A DNA stretch of 46,122 nucleotides from Schleiferilactobacillus harbinensis DSM 16991. Lineage in GTDB: Bacteria; Bacillota; Bacilli; Lactobacillales; Lactobacillaceae. Below are positions 1 to 7,492 of this stretch, in pieces (positions within the stretch are counted from its first letter, which is position 1; every line of letters begins with the position of its first letter). The position numbers and the translations under genes were made by a program. Where the stretch lies: the NCBI RefSeq assembly GCF_000425885.1, contig NZ_AUEH01000021.1:1-46122 (forward strand). The letters are read 5' to 3'. Under the pieces are notes generated by a model that was given only the letters and a program-made list of their open reading frames with translations, did not search any database and had not been told where the DNA came from.

Positions 1-551
1 TCATCGTCAATCACCTCTTCGCGTTCACAGTTTTCCAGATGCCACTGCTTGATTTCGTCCATCGTGAACTCTGTTTCTGGCTGACCAGCACCGCCTTGCA
101 CAAATGATAGGGTGCCGTCGTCACGCTTCCAGTAGAACAATGCCGGCAGGTCAATACCGTAAACCTTAACTCGGTAAAGTTTATCTGACTTTGGAACCCA
201 GCCATACCGTGCAGCATCAATCAGCTTCCGGTAGGAGTCTGGTATTCTGCCCCACCAGTCAGAGAGCTGACGGAAGCCAGCATTGTCGTTTGTGTCGTTT
301 GCTTTGTTTACAAGGTCAAGCAAAGCGTAGTCAACTGAACTGCCCTCACTATTGCTGGGCTGATTGGCAACCAGCTTATCCCATTGCTCGCCAACTGCTT
401 TAGGCAGGACAACTTTCTTGTGCTCCGGTTCGATGGCATCAACGATATTGAGCACATATGCTTTAACGTTGGCGACAAGTTCCAAGTGGTTACGCGATAA
501 AAACTCATTTAATACGGACCGTGCCTCTTCTTTGCTCATCTTATCAGTCAT
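1..551 (-). CDS. DUF1642-like phage protein (C-terminus outside window)
   Basis: Open frame on the minus strand running off the left edge, so the C-terminus is missing. After MTDKMSKEEARSVLNEFL it has a KKVVLPKAVGEQWDKL stretch and a later SYRKLIDAARYGW / YRVKVYGID segment. This order matches the DUF1642 proteins of lactobacillus and lactococcal phage early operons; the role of that family is unknown. Two starts compete. An ATG at 560 overlaps the upstream stop as ATGA, but has the AAGGAG only 1 base away. The ATG at 551 is 10 bases from AAGGAG and is preferred. Last visible gene of the leftward prophage early operon. Confidence 0.7.
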   Translation of the reverse strand, partial: MTDKMSKEEARSVLNEFLSRNHLELVANVKAYVLNIVDAIEPEHKKVVLPKAVGEQWDKLVANQPSNSEGSSVDYALLDLVNKANDTNDNAGFRQLSDWWGRIPDSYRKLIDAARYGWVPKSDKLYRVKVYGIDLPALFYWKRDDGTLSFVQGGAGQPETEFTMDEIKQWHLENCEREEVIDD

Positions 552-556
552 TGCTT

Positions 557-772
557 TCATTCTCCTTGTCTGTTGATTAGTTCTACCGTCTCTGGTAATG
601 CAGTTCCGATGAATCTCCAGCGAGTCACTTGCTTGGCTTTTCTAAGCAGTCCAACATTTTCCGGCACGCACAGTACAAGGTGATCTATCCATTGTTTGTC
701 ATGCCAATGTCCAATCACCCGGCAAGGAACGCCCTTGTAACGGACCCAGTCGCCAACATCATAACTGTTCAT
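557..772 (-). CDS. Small phage protein, 71 aa, unknown function
   Basis: Short ORF in the leftward prophage operon, coupled on both sides: its ATG overlaps the upstream stop and its TGA overlaps the next gene's first ATG. The product (MNSYDVGDWVRYKG...) looks like a compact beta-rich domain, with a DWVRYKGVPCRVIGHW stretch reminiscent of small SH3-like folds in phage proteins. No catalytic motif is visible. The tight coupling supports that it is real; function unknown. Confidence 0.6.
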   Translation of the reverse strand: MNSYDVGDWVRYKGVPCRVIGHWHDKQWIDHLVLCVPENVGLLRKAKQVTRWRFIGTALPETVELINRQGE

Positions 773-1053
773 CCGATCCGCTCCCGTACACGATTAGCGG
801 TCATCCAGTTATGAACTCTTTCAAATTCGTACAACGTGGCGTCTCGTCGCATGTCAGGCAGCTGGGCATCAATAGGAGCGTTGGCCTTAGCGATAAACAT
901 CGGCTCATCTAAGCCGACCTTAGTGCTTTCTGGGCGTCGAGCCATTGTCCGTCGTTCGAGCTTATCGTTAAGATACCGATGTGCATCAACGATGGTGTTA
1001 AACTCACCGCCATACTGTTTCCGAGATTTAATGCCGATAATCACATAACTCAT
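769..1053 (-). CDS. Phage protein, 94 aa, unknown function
   Basis: ORF beginning MSYVIIGIKSRKQYGGEF, coupled by ATGA overlaps to rusA upstream and the 71-aa gene downstream. It has a basic middle (LERRTMARRPES) and a C-terminal helix (YEFERVHNWMTANRVRERIG). I do not recognise a family. Its place between rusA and the DUF1642 gene is typical of the late part of an early operon in Siphoviridae-type lactobacillus prophages. Confidence 0.6.
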   Translation of the reverse strand: MSYVIIGIKSRKQYGGEFNTIVDAHRYLNDKLERRTMARRPESTKVGLDEPMFIAKANAPIDAQLPDMRRDATLYEFERVHNWMTANRVRERIG

Positions 1054-1481
1054 ATTTCCTGCTCCTCTTCAAGTTCCTCTACTTCCATAATCGCCCGAGG
1101 CCGGTCGCTATACTTCTTAACGATATAGGCTTTAACGATCTGATTGTCGTCATGCCACACAATCCCCGTGCAGGCGTCTGTGATGGCCTTGTAATAATTA
1201 TCCAGATCAGGCTTGATGGCTGGCCATACCTTGCCATCTAGTTTTGCCTGCTTTAGCCTCTGTGAGCCGCTCGACTGTATCCGCCGGTAAATATACACAG
1301 TTACCTCTAATGGGCCCGTAAATGGCTCTCTGGACGCCATAGAGGCACGTGCGTATATGGCCACCTGTTGTTTGTAGGCTCGTGATTTGGGCGGGTCATA
1401 TGTGCTCACATATTTACCTCGCCTAGCAAATCTCGGCCGTCCTTGCGCAACAGGATCACCTGGTACCTCGATACGGATCAT
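1050..1481 (-). CDS. rusA: RusA-family Holliday junction resolvase
   Basis: 143-residue protein starting MIRIEVPGDPVAQGRPRFARRG, the usual RusA N-terminus with its GRPR basic patch. The acidic metal-binding segment is present: KPDLDNYYKAITDA followed by WHDDNQIV at about residues 90-115, giving the conserved Asp residues. RusA enzymes are dimeric endonucleases that cut four-way junctions made by phage recombination. The length fits the family (about 120-150 aa). It lies downstream of a single-strand annealing ATPase and a replisome organiser, so it probably resolves recombination intermediates during phage replication. Start and stop overlap the neighbours by 4 bases. Confidence 0.92.
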   Translation of the reverse strand: MIRIEVPGDPVAQGRPRFARRGKYVSTYDPPKSRAYKQQVAIYARASMASREPFTGPLEVTVYIYRRIQSSGSQRLKQAKLDGKVWPAIKPDLDNYYKAITDACTGIVWHDDNQIVKAYIVKKYSDRPRAIMEVEELEEEQEI

Positions 1482-2002
1482 TTCGGTGCCTCATACCAGT
1501 TGCCCTGGCTGTCCTGATACCAGCACCCGCGCTCGATCAGCCACGGACCAACAACAGCTTTCCTGTCGATACGCCACAGTGCTTTGACTATTCTTGTATC
1601 AGCCTGCAAGCTTGATGCATTGATATAATAGCCAGTATTCTTAGTTGCTGTATTTGTTGCCCGCCAGTGATAGCGCTGGTGAGCTTGCAAGCCAAAGCGC
1701 ATAAGATCGTGTGATACAACGGACCTGCATATTCCTAGCTTGGCCCCGATCTGCCAGTTAGCATATCCTTGCTCAATGAGTCTTGGATATATCTGCTTGC
1801 GCTTTTTGATGGCTTCTAACTGGCGCTTTTTAGTGCCGTTTACTTTAGCTGGGCGCTTGTTTGCCTTTTTCTCTTTTTTACCGCAAAGCAGGTCGCGTAC
1901 TTTCTGCCACTCTGGCGCGTCTTCTGGCACGTTATTGTTCAACAATTTAATAGCTAGCAGACGGCCCACTTTCTGGCGCTCCTTGTGTGTCATAGTGCTC
2001 AT
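1478..2002 (-). CDS. Phage HTH-containing protein, 174 aa
   Basis: The N-terminal third is highly basic (GKKEKKANKRPAKVNGTKK, about residues 40-60). It is followed by a helix-turn-helix-like segment (LIEQGYANWQIGAKLGICRS VVSH, about 76-100) that would bind DNA. The C-terminal part (YWHR/WYQDSQGNWYE) is aromatic-rich and unrecognised. It lies between the replisome organiser and rusA with ATGA overlaps on both sides. It could be a transcriptional activator of the late genes or a replication accessory factor; the sequence does not decide. Confidence 0.6.
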   Translation of the reverse strand: MSTMTHKERQKVGRLLAIKLLNNNVPEDAPEWQKVRDLLCGKKEKKANKRPAKVNGTKKRQLEAIKKRKQIYPRLIEQGYANWQIGAKLGICRSVVSHDLMRFGLQAHQRYHWRATNTATKNTGYYINASSLQADTRIVKALWRIDRKAVVGPWLIERGCWYQDSQGNWYEAPK

Positions 2003-2904
2003 CTCGTGCTCTTCTTTCGCTTTTCTCGATTCTCTCGCAGCTTAGCCATCTGCTCAGCCAGCCGCTGCTTTGTTACTAAGTCTGTTGGCTTGACTGTGTC
2101 TGGCTTGTAATCCGGGTCAGCCCAAGCTGGCTGCGCCGTCTTCGGAGTGATGGGACGATTACGCGATTGCCATTTGCTGTTTGCCTGAGCGGCCATGGTG
2201 TCATACTTAGACCGCAATTTAGCAGCGCTTAAAATGTTAGTGCTCCAGAATCCATCTCGTTGACACCAGTCAATCATCTTGTGGATTTTTTCAAACGGAC
2301 GGTGATCAAGATCATTCATTTTTCGGACGTCATCAGCCCATGACTGCAGGTTGGGCTTACGGTGCTCTGGATTGTTGCCTTTGATCTTTTCCCATAGGTA
2401 AACAGCCTCAATCATTTCAGGGGAGTCGTCAGCGTATTCCCGCTTGCGGGAATGCTGACTATCTTCCTTCTTTTCATTCTTATCATTCTTTACATTCTTG
2501 TTAGTTGTCACTTGCTTGTCAGTTGCTTGTCGATTGCCTGTCAACTCGTTTGTCGATTCTTCAATGCCTTCTTGGTATTTTGCCCAGTTAGCAATGGTTA
2601 CAAGGCGTCCAGAGTTTGTCGATTCGCTTGTCAAAAAACCGACGTTTTCGAACTTGGTCAATGACGTTCTAACAGCTCGAATACTGACGCCTTTTCCTGC
2701 CTTTCCTTTAATTGATTCAAGAGACGTAACCAATTGTCCCGGCTTGGCGGCAAACTTTTTACCTTGCCAAATCCACTTTCGTTCCTTGTGGTTGGCCATC
2801 AACAGCAGCGTTATCATCACGACTTTCTGAACCGGTGTGCAGTCAATCCAGAGGTCGTCATCTAGCAATACTCTGTAAAGCTTTATCCAGCCTCCGTCTG
2901 CCAT
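1999..2904 (-). CDS. Phage replication initiator / replisome organiser (DnaD-like)
   Basis: 301 aa. The N-terminus (MADGGWIKLYRVLLDDDLWI, then a winged-helix region to about residue 115) matches the phage replisome organiser N-terminal domain that binds the phage origin. A low-complexity Asn/Lys/Glu linker follows at about 120-160. The C-terminal half (about 165-245, EAVYLWEKIKGNNPEHRKPN ... WSTNILSAAKLRSKYD) resembles the DnaD-like/LSEI conserved region that contacts helicase-loading factors. A GAGGTGAT ribosome site precedes the start. No helicase-loader gene is visible next to it, so host DnaI/DnaB may be recruited. The origin may lie within this gene's repeat-rich linker, but I see no clean iteron set. 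Confidence 0.8.
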   Translation of the reverse strand: MADGGWIKLYRVLLDDDLWIDCTPVQKVVMITLLLMANHKERKWIWQGKKFAAKPGQLVTSLESIKGKAGKGVSIRAVRTSLTKFENVGFLTSESTNSGRLVTIANWAKYQEGIEESTNELTGNRQATDKQVTTNKNVKNDKNEKKEDSQHSRKREYADDSPEMIEAVYLWEKIKGNNPEHRKPNLQSWADDVRKMNDLDHRPFEKIHKMIDWCQRDGFWSTNILSAAKLRSKYDTMAAQANSKWQSRNRPITPKTAQPAWADPDYKPDTVKPTDLVTKQRLAEQMAKLRENREKRKKSTR

Positions 2905-2918
2905 GTGATCACCTCAAA

Positions 2919-3446
2919 TCAGAATGGAAGATCGTCGTCGCTGATGCTGACAGATTTGCTGCTTTCAGCAAACGGATCAGCCATTTGGGCGTCGTCATCT
3001 GATTCTTCTTTCTCGGTCTTCCACTTGTGCTGCACATCTGGAAATTCAGACTTGGCCCACTTCTTAATGTTCAGGTTGGTGTAGGTCTTGCCGTTGTATT
3101 CCGAGTCTTCGTTTTTAACAGATACCTTGACTGGTTTTCCAGCGAAGTCTGCAAGCATATCGTCAATTGACGCGAATTCCTTTTTATTCGGAATGCCTGC
3201 GTTCATGCCAATCATGAATAGATAGCCCATGCTGTAGTCCCGAGTGCCCTTTTTTGGCCAAACCTTTTGAAAGACGTGCATATTTTTGTAATGCTGGTCA
3301 ATATCGTTACGGATCACCAGATCGAAGTTGATGTACTGCTTCTCACTCTTGGTGAGTTTGAACTGGGCGGACTTGATCACTGCCTCGTAAGTGCCGTCAG
3401 CCACACCGCCCTCGGTGGCTTTTGAATAGTCCATTGAAAATGCCAT
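2919..3446 (-). CDS. DUF669 phage protein with SSB-like acidic tail
   Basis: 175 aa. The body (MAFSMDYSKATEGGVADGTY ... YINFDLVIRND ... GYLFMIGMNAGIP ... GKPVKVSVKNEDSEYNGKT) fits DUF669, a single-strand-binding-like fold found beside phage recombinases. The C-terminus turns acidic and ends DDDLPF, nearly the same as the DDDIPF tip by which bacterial SSB recruits partner proteins. It probably coats phage single-stranded DNA and recruits host or phage repair factors; this is inferred. A GGAGG site lies before the ATG, and it sits directly downstream of the Sak4-like ATPase (3 bases apart). Confidence 0.85.
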   Translation of the reverse strand: MAFSMDYSKATEGGVADGTYEAVIKSAQFKLTKSEKQYINFDLVIRNDIDQHYKNMHVFQKVWPKKGTRDYSMGYLFMIGMNAGIPNKKEFASIDDMLADFAGKPVKVSVKNEDSEYNGKTYTNLNIKKWAKSEFPDVQHKWKTEKEESDDDAQMADPFAESSKSVSISDDDLPF

Positions 3447-3449
3447 TTG

Positions 3450-4190
3450 TTATTCCTCCGCTTTCTCTGTTGTTTTTGCACTTGGCTCTTTCTTCGCCGT
3501 CTCACTTTTGACTTTGCCAAAATCGAACAATGTTTCAATGGATGCAGCTTTGCGATTGTCCAGTCGGTTCTTGGCAAAGATTGCGTCGGTGCCTTCAAGG
3601 ATGACACCACGCCCGCCAGTCTTCGCATTAACGATCAACCGGCCAACTACATCGGTCAGACCCAGTAAGCTGTCCCGCACACTGTCCCGAATGGCTGGTG
3701 CGTATTGGGAAAATGCTTGCCCAGATGCTGCTGTGATATCGCGGGTATTCTCCCATGCCGTGACCAAGACGTTGAGATCTGCATCCATGAAAATAGTCGT
3801 CATGACCCGGGCGAAGTAGTTTGTCCATTTGCTGTAGTCCTGAAGTTCGTTACCAATGCCGTTGGTACTCTTCCGGCCCTGTTCAACAAACCAATCTTTT
3901 TCAAATGCAGAGATGTTATCCACGACCAGGTTGTCATACCCTTTGATGATGTCGTTTAAGTGAGTAACGAAATCGTTCATCTCGACCATTGGCTTCGTCC
4001 GGTCAAATGGCTGTACATTAATGTTGTCCGCACCGGAAAGCACCTTGCTCGAATCGTCCAGGTCAAGTACCAAAGTTTTTCCAGTCAAGTGGCGAACCGC
4101 AGTCGTCTTACCGACACCAGGCTTGCCATAGATGAGCACCCGCCAGTTCTTGGTACGGTTAAGGCTCTTTGCAGACACAATCGGTTGCAT
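3450..4190 (-). CDS. Sak4-like AAA ATPase (phage nucleotide-binding protein)
   Basis: 246 aa. Walker A GKPGVGKTT at about residues 22-30; Walker B-like hydrophobic strand ending in Asp (NLVVDNIS) at about 90. The pattern fits the phage nucleotide-binding protein family (TIGR01618/Sak4), RecA-like single-strand annealing proteins that act with a DUF669 or SSB partner. That partner gene follows 3 bases later. The C-terminal 25 residues are a charged Lys/Glu tail. The start codon overlaps the stop of the 27-aa gene as TAATG. It probably drives single-strand annealing or homologous recombination during phage replication. Confidence 0.85.
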   Translation of the reverse strand: MQPIVSAKSLNRTKNWRVLIYGKPGVGKTTAVRHLTGKTLVLDLDDSSKVLSGADNINVQPFDRTKPMVEMNDFVTHLNDIIKGYDNLVVDNISAFEKDWFVEQGRKSTNGIGNELQDYSKWTNYFARVMTTIFMDADLNVLVTAWENTRDITAASGQAFSQYAPAIRDSVRDSLLGLTDVVGRLIVNAKTGGRGVILEGTDAIFAKNRLDNRKAASIETLFDFGKVKSETAKKEPSAKTTEKAEE

Positions 4191-4273
4191 TAGACATCTT
4201 CCTCCTCATCCATCCGTTCCAGATACCGCCTAATCTCGTCATCGGTCATGCGATCCATTTCCATCAGAGACAT
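4190..4273 (-). CDS. 27-aa acidic microprotein, translationally coupled
   Basis: Very short ORF (begins MSLMEMDRMTDDEIRRYLER, ends MDEEEDV) filling exactly the space between the DUF1351 and Sak4-like genes. Both joints are TAATG: its ATG shares a base with the upstream stop and its TAA shares a base with the next ATG. A GAGGAGG near its end would serve the downstream gene. It is predicted as a single amphipathic acidic helix. It may be a real small phage protein or merely a coupling leader. Confidence 0.5.
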   Translation of the reverse strand: MSLMEMDRMTDDEIRRYLERMDEEEDV

Positions 4274-5163
4274 TACTTCACCGCCCAGGACATACCGTTC
4301 TCAGTCATGTAGGCTGTGAGCGCGGCCATTTCGTACGGCGTGGCAGAGACTTCGATAACGTAGCTGTACTTATCGGGCACGGCGTCCATGACCTCACCGG
4401 TTTCCGTGTCCACCACATGCTCACCGACCTTTTTTTGGTGCAGGGCGTCAATAGCTGCTTGTGCTTCCTGACATTGCTTCTCGTTCGTTGCTTCCTGCTT
4501 CTGCTGCTCAGCATAGTTGTCCATCCGAGCCATGACGTCGGTCATCTCAACACCTTGGTCAACCATTCCGAGCCAGCCGCCAGCGTCAACATCCAATGCC
4601 TTGGCGTAATGAGCAATTGCGTTTCGGTCAGCCTCATGCTTTTCCTTCTGGCTTTTGACGAAATCGGCTGCGGCCGCAATCTGACGGGTGCGCTCAATGC
4701 TGGATAACGACTTGTTTTCCCAGTGCTGATCGTACTGAATGTCATCCGGTACCAAGCCACGGGATTCCGTGATGGTCTTGATCTCCTGACGCACGGCTTC
4801 TTCCCGTTCTTGCCGCTGCCGTTCTTCCAAGCCCTTCACGCCTTCGTCAATCGGGGCAATGGCCTGGTCAATGATGCTAGTCAGTGCATCCACCTTGTCC
4901 TTAAAATCGTCATAAGGCTTGGCATATTCCCGTCGAACTTCCTTGCGCTTGTCCTCGATAGCCACCCGAAACTTGCGCAGATCAGCTCGTGACTGCTTGG
5001 CTGCTTTGAGTGTCCGTTCAGTGATCATCAGATTAGCGTACTTGGCGGCAATAGCCTTGGTCTGCTCAACCATGGCGTCATAATTCTGGATAGCCAGAGA
5101 CGCCGGCGTAAATTTGACACCGAAGTTCGTGACAGATACTTCGTTTTGGTTTAAGCTATTCAT
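4273..5163 (-). CDS. DUF1351 phage protein
   Basis: About 296 aa from the ATG at 5163 (MNSLNQNEVSVTNFGVKFTP), chosen because an AAAGGG lies 10 bases upstream; an ATG at 5172 lacks room for a ribosome site. Strong coiled-coil character at about 25-120 (LKAAKQSRADLRKFRVAIED, KRKEVRREYAKPYDDFK), the hallmark of DUF1351, then charged Glu/Gln helices and a globular C-terminus (YSYVIEVSATPYEMAALTAY). DUF1351 proteins recur just upstream of Sak4/Erf/RecT-type recombinases; their exact role is unknown. The start overlaps the preceding gene by 8 bases. Confidence 0.85.
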   Translation of the reverse strand: MNSLNQNEVSVTNFGVKFTPASLAIQNYDAMVEQTKAIAAKYANLMITERTLKAAKQSRADLRKFRVAIEDKRKEVRREYAKPYDDFKDKVDALTSIIDQAIAPIDEGVKGLEERQRQEREEAVRQEIKTITESRGLVPDDIQYDQHWENKSLSSIERTRQIAAAADFVKSQKEKHEADRNAIAHYAKALDVDAGGWLGMVDQGVEMTDVMARMDNYAEQQKQEATNEKQCQEAQAAIDALHQKKVGEHVVDTETGEVMDAVPDKYSYVIEVSATPYEMAALTAYMTENGMSWAVK

Positions 5164-5401
5164 GTAAAACATTCCCTTTCACATTGCCGTCTGACGTTTC
5201 CCCGTCGGCGGCTTTTTTTGCACGATTGATTTGTGCGTCCAGGACATCAAGTGCAACATTCAACGCTGTGGCATCTGCTTCCGGCGAAGCGTCATCGATA
5301 AAAACGTCATTGTCTACCTCTGTGGCATAATTCCGGACACGGTCCAAGTTTTCTTCGAACGCTTCGTAATCCTTGATGTAGTACAACCAATTAGGCATCA
5401 T
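5156..5401 (-). CDS. Phage protein, 81 aa, unknown
   Basis: Starts MMPNWLYYIKDYEAFEENLD after a GGAGGA 6 bases upstream, so the longer upstream extension of this frame is not used. Acidic, mostly helical, with an Asp-rich middle (DNDVFIDDASPEAD) and a polar C-terminus. No known domain recognised. The gene overlaps the 49-aa gene upstream (ATGA) and the DUF1351 gene downstream. Confidence 0.55.
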   Translation of the reverse strand: MMPNWLYYIKDYEAFEENLDRVRNYATEVDNDVFIDDASPEADATALNVALDVLDAQINRAKKAADGETSDGNVKGNVLHE

Positions 5402-5547
5402 CGTTGTTCCTCCATTTCTTTCTTGCGGTAGCTGATCAACAACCGCATGTAAATGCTGTCTGCTAACCGCTTCTGCCAATCGCTTGACGCTTGTGCTCGG
5501 TATGCTTCGGCTGTCTCTAACCGATACTGATCAATTGGTTCCACCAT
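5398..5547 (-). CDS. Phage protein, 49 aa, unknown
   Basis: Minus-strand ORF from the ATG at 5547 (MVEPIDQYRLETAEAYRAQA) to a TGA at 5398 that overlaps the next ATG. Its start shares a base with the DUF771 stop (TAATG). The product is a charged helix ending YRKKEMEEQR; the last codons double as the GGAGGA ribosome site of the following gene. The coupling pattern supports that it is translated. Confidence 0.5.
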   Translation of the reverse strand: MVEPIDQYRLETAEAYRAQASSDWQKRLADSIYMRLLISYRKKEMEEQR

Positions 5548-5897
5548 TATCGCCTCGTTTCTGGGTACAATATTGGCCGCATTCGCCGAGCAATGAGCAC
5601 CAAGTCGGCCTTATGCTTGTCCCAAATATCAATAAATTCATCAGCAAACACATCATAATGGCCGTGTGCTTTATCGCTGGGAATCACAACTTTCTTAAGC
5701 AGCTCATGCCCATCAGTACTGCGCAGGATGCACTGCATGAATTTGTAATCCTTGCCGATGTACTTATAAGCTTGGCGGAGTGACCAAACACCATGCAGGT
5801 TTTCATGGCTGATTGCTGACTTAAGCCGCTGGTACTCCGCAAACTCTTCATCGTCTAGTGCCGTGTAATGGTGACTGTCGATCTTCATATCGATCAT
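5547..5897 (-). CDS. DUF771-like phage protein (possible excisionase/DNA-binding)
   Basis: 116 aa from the ATG at 5897, which has AGGAGGT 10 bases upstream; the longer frame upstream is a shadow of the next gene. The core GVWSLRQAYKYIGKDYKFMQ followed by HELLKKVV..SDKAHGHYD VFADEFIDIW resembles DUF771, a winged-helix-like family of lactobacillus and lactococcal phages. Located shortly after the antirepressor, as usual. Role probably DNA binding; not proven by sequence. Confidence 0.65.
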   Translation of the reverse strand: MIDMKIDSHHYTALDDEEFAEYQRLKSAISHENLHGVWSLRQAYKYIGKDYKFMQCILRSTDGHELLKKVVIPSDKAHGHYDVFADEFIDIWDKHKADLVLIARRMRPILYPETRR

Positions 5898-6039
5898 CTG
5901 TATCGCCACCTCCTTTCCAATCGTTCCGGAGCAGCTTGACAACTTCGTGCCGGTTGGCCAAAACAGCTTTAACTCCTGACCAACAGGCACTGATGATGAT
6001 GCCGCCAATGATGGCGGACGGGATGTCAATGACTAACAT
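5848..6039 (-). CDS. Small membrane protein, 63 aa (tentative)
   Basis: Begins MLVIDIPSAIIGGIIISACW; the ATG at 6039 has GAAAGGG 9 bases upstream. One predicted membrane helix at about residues 5-25, then a basic region and a glycine/acidic tail that is read through the start of the DUF771 gene in another frame (50-base overlap). The large overlap lowers confidence, though the ribosome site and hydrophobic helix are good. Function unknown. Confidence 0.4.
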   Translation of the reverse strand: MLVIDIPSAIIGGIIISACWSGVKAVLANRHEVVKLLRNDWKGGGDTDDRYEDRQSPLHGTRR

Positions 6040-6050
6040 GCCAATCAACC

Positions 6051-6081
6051 CTTTCATAAATTTTCACGGTTCACCGGCTTC
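6051..6081. repeat. 31-bp imperfect direct repeat, copy 1
   Basis: Starts ctttcataaattttcacggt. Matches the copy at 6236-6266 in 28 of 31 positions (differences at repeat positions 10, 17 and 28). The pair brackets the short hydrophobic ORF. It may be left from a small-gene duplication or mark a repeated regulatory element. Confidence 0.6.
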
Positions 6082-6133
6082 TGGCAGTGGGATAATCACT
6101 TCGCAGACCGTGGACCGATTAAAAGTAAAGTCG

Positions 6134-6223
6134 TCATAAACCAAGTTGCTGTAGAAGTAGAGCAAGCACTGCGAGAAATATAGCCAGGATTGCTAATAAT
6201 TGGCCAAAGTGGTCATCTTTCAT
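6134..6223 (-). CDS. Hydrophobic 29-aa peptide (tentative)
   Basis: ATG at 6223, TGA at 6134. The product starts MKDDHFGQLLAILAIFLAVL and continues with leucines and QQLGL, so it would be one membrane-spanning helix with a charged N-terminal cap. The ribosome site is weak (GTTGAGA). Small single-helix proteins are common at this point in phage early operons, but coding is not certain. Confidence 0.35.
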   Translation of the reverse strand: MKDDHFGQLLAILAIFLAVLALLLQQLGL

Positions 6224-6235
6224 TCTCAACACTTA

Positions 6236-6266
6236 CTTTCATAATTTTTCATGGTTCACCGGTTTC
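6236..6266. repeat. 31-bp imperfect direct repeat, copy 2
   Basis: Second copy of the repeat at 6051-6081, same orientation, starting ctttcataatttttcatggt. It lies just downstream of the 134-aa gene. On the minus strand both copies hold a similar short reading ending ...KPVN(H/R)E(K/N)L-stop, suggesting they derive from the tail of a duplicated small gene. Confidence 0.6.
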
Positions 6267-6293
6267 CAGAAACAGGCTTTGAATCCTGGCGTG

Positions 6294-6698
6294 CTATGAA
6301 CGAGAAGGCAACTGCGGAATTGGTGCTCCGCCAAACTGGCCTTTCATAAGTTCATTCACTTGATTCATCGTTGTCTGTAATTGCTTTGCTTGGGTAATTG
6401 CTTGGTGAAGCAGACTGGTTAAATCTGTGACGTCCAATGTCACGTTCGTACTCATGTCTGCTGAAATCTTAGAGTGTCCATGCAGTACCGGTGCTGAGAA
6501 ATGTTCAGATAACTCGTTAAGTGCTCTCACTGCACCCGAAAGCTTGTCCCGCGCATTTTTTGCACCCTCACTTGATAGCGGCATGATAATGCTTTCAGAG
6601 TCGCTAGGCTGAAACCCTTCTTTGTGCTCCTGGCTACCTGCAATAGCCTGGAGCATTTTTTGTAACTCGGTGGTGCTGGCTTCAATTGTTAGCTTCAT
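6294..6698 (-). CDS. Phage protein, 134 aa, unknown
   Basis: ATG at 6698 with GGAGG 7 bases upstream (MKLTIEASTTELQKMLQAIA). Its ATG overlaps the antirepressor's stop by 4 bases. The N-terminus resembles short beta-alpha modules; the centre is helical with many Ser/Thr; the C-terminus (GQFGGAPIPQLPSRS) is likely disordered. No family recognised. Co-transcribed with the antirepressor. Confidence 0.6.
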   Translation of the reverse strand: MKLTIEASTTELQKMLQAIAGSQEHKEGFQPSDSESIIMPLSSEGAKNARDKLSGAVRALNELSEHFSAPVLHGHSKISADMSTNVTLDVTDLTSLLHQAITQAKQLQTTMNQVNELMKGQFGGAPIPQLPSRS

Positions 6699-7492
6699 TT
6701 TGCTTCCTCCATTTCTCGCTCGATTACTGGTAAGATTCCACGTGCTTTCAGAAACTCGTAAATGAATTTGTGTCCCTTCTGCGTCCACTTGGTGTTGGGA
6801 TGAATGTCTACTCGGCCATCACCGTGTACGTATGGTACTGGCACTGTGTGTGTGTAACCATGGCCTTGGTATTGGCTGTACAGATACCAACTTCCTGATT
6901 GCTTATACTGAATGACCCAATTGTGCAAGAGAGAATTGAACATTCTGGCTGACATGCCATAGTTCTTTGCGATAGACGTGGTGGTCACAAGACCTTTGCT
7001 CGCCAGAATCATGTCGTAGTAGTCCGCCTTAGGCTTCAGCTCTTGGACCTGCTGTTCAGCAATCAGGCGGCCAGAACGTTCCTGATCTTTTTGCTCGGCT
7101 AAGTCCGCCGCTAGCCGCAATGCTTCTGGCAACGACTGTGGCACAAGCAGTTTAGGCTTAGGATTGAAGTAATTCTCTTCGAGGCTGTCGAACACATCCC
7201 AGGCCGTGTCAGTGCCGATCATCTTCGAGTGTCGAGCGGCGCCGCGCTTGGTCCAGAGATACAAGGTACTTGCAAACTTGTTGATAGGTAGGTCAATATT
7301 TTTGACTTGGCTCTTGAACTCCTTGAGTGCGTTGCCTTCTAGCTTGATGTAGTGCACGCCGTCAATGAATTTGTCTCGGTTGTTAGCAAAATTGTTCTTG
7401 ATCACATTAGTAGAAACTCCGTACAGTTCCGCTAGTTGATCAGAGGTCAGCACCCGCTGGCCTTGATTCTCGATTGGCGTTAAATCGTTCAT
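6695..7492 (-). CDS. Phage antirepressor (ORF6N + KilAC domains)
   Basis: 265 aa. The N-terminal ORF6N domain spans about residues 10-105 (RVLTSDQLAELYGVSTNVIK ... LYLWTKRGAARHSKMI). A coiled linker at about 120-150 follows, then a KilAC/ANT C-terminal domain at about 155-260 (DYYDMILASKGLVTTTSIAK ... NTKWTQKGHKFIYEFLKARG). Such two-domain proteins counter the CI repressor and promote lytic growth. GGAGG 7 bases before the ATG; the start overlaps the cro stop (ATGA). A GTTCC-N6-GGAAC operator lies 15 bases upstream of the start, inside cro, so the repressor could control it separately. Confidence 0.9.
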   Translation of the reverse strand: MNDLTPIENQGQRVLTSDQLAELYGVSTNVIKNNFANNRDKFIDGVHYIKLEGNALKEFKSQVKNIDLPINKFASTLYLWTKRGAARHSKMIGTDTAWDVFDSLEENYFNPKPKLLVPQSLPEALRLAADLAEQKDQERSGRLIAEQQVQELKPKADYYDMILASKGLVTTTSIAKNYGMSARMFNSLLHNWVIQYKQSGSWYLYSQYQGHGYTHTVPVPYVHGDGRVDIHPNTKWTQKGHKFIYEFLKARGILPVIEREMEEAK

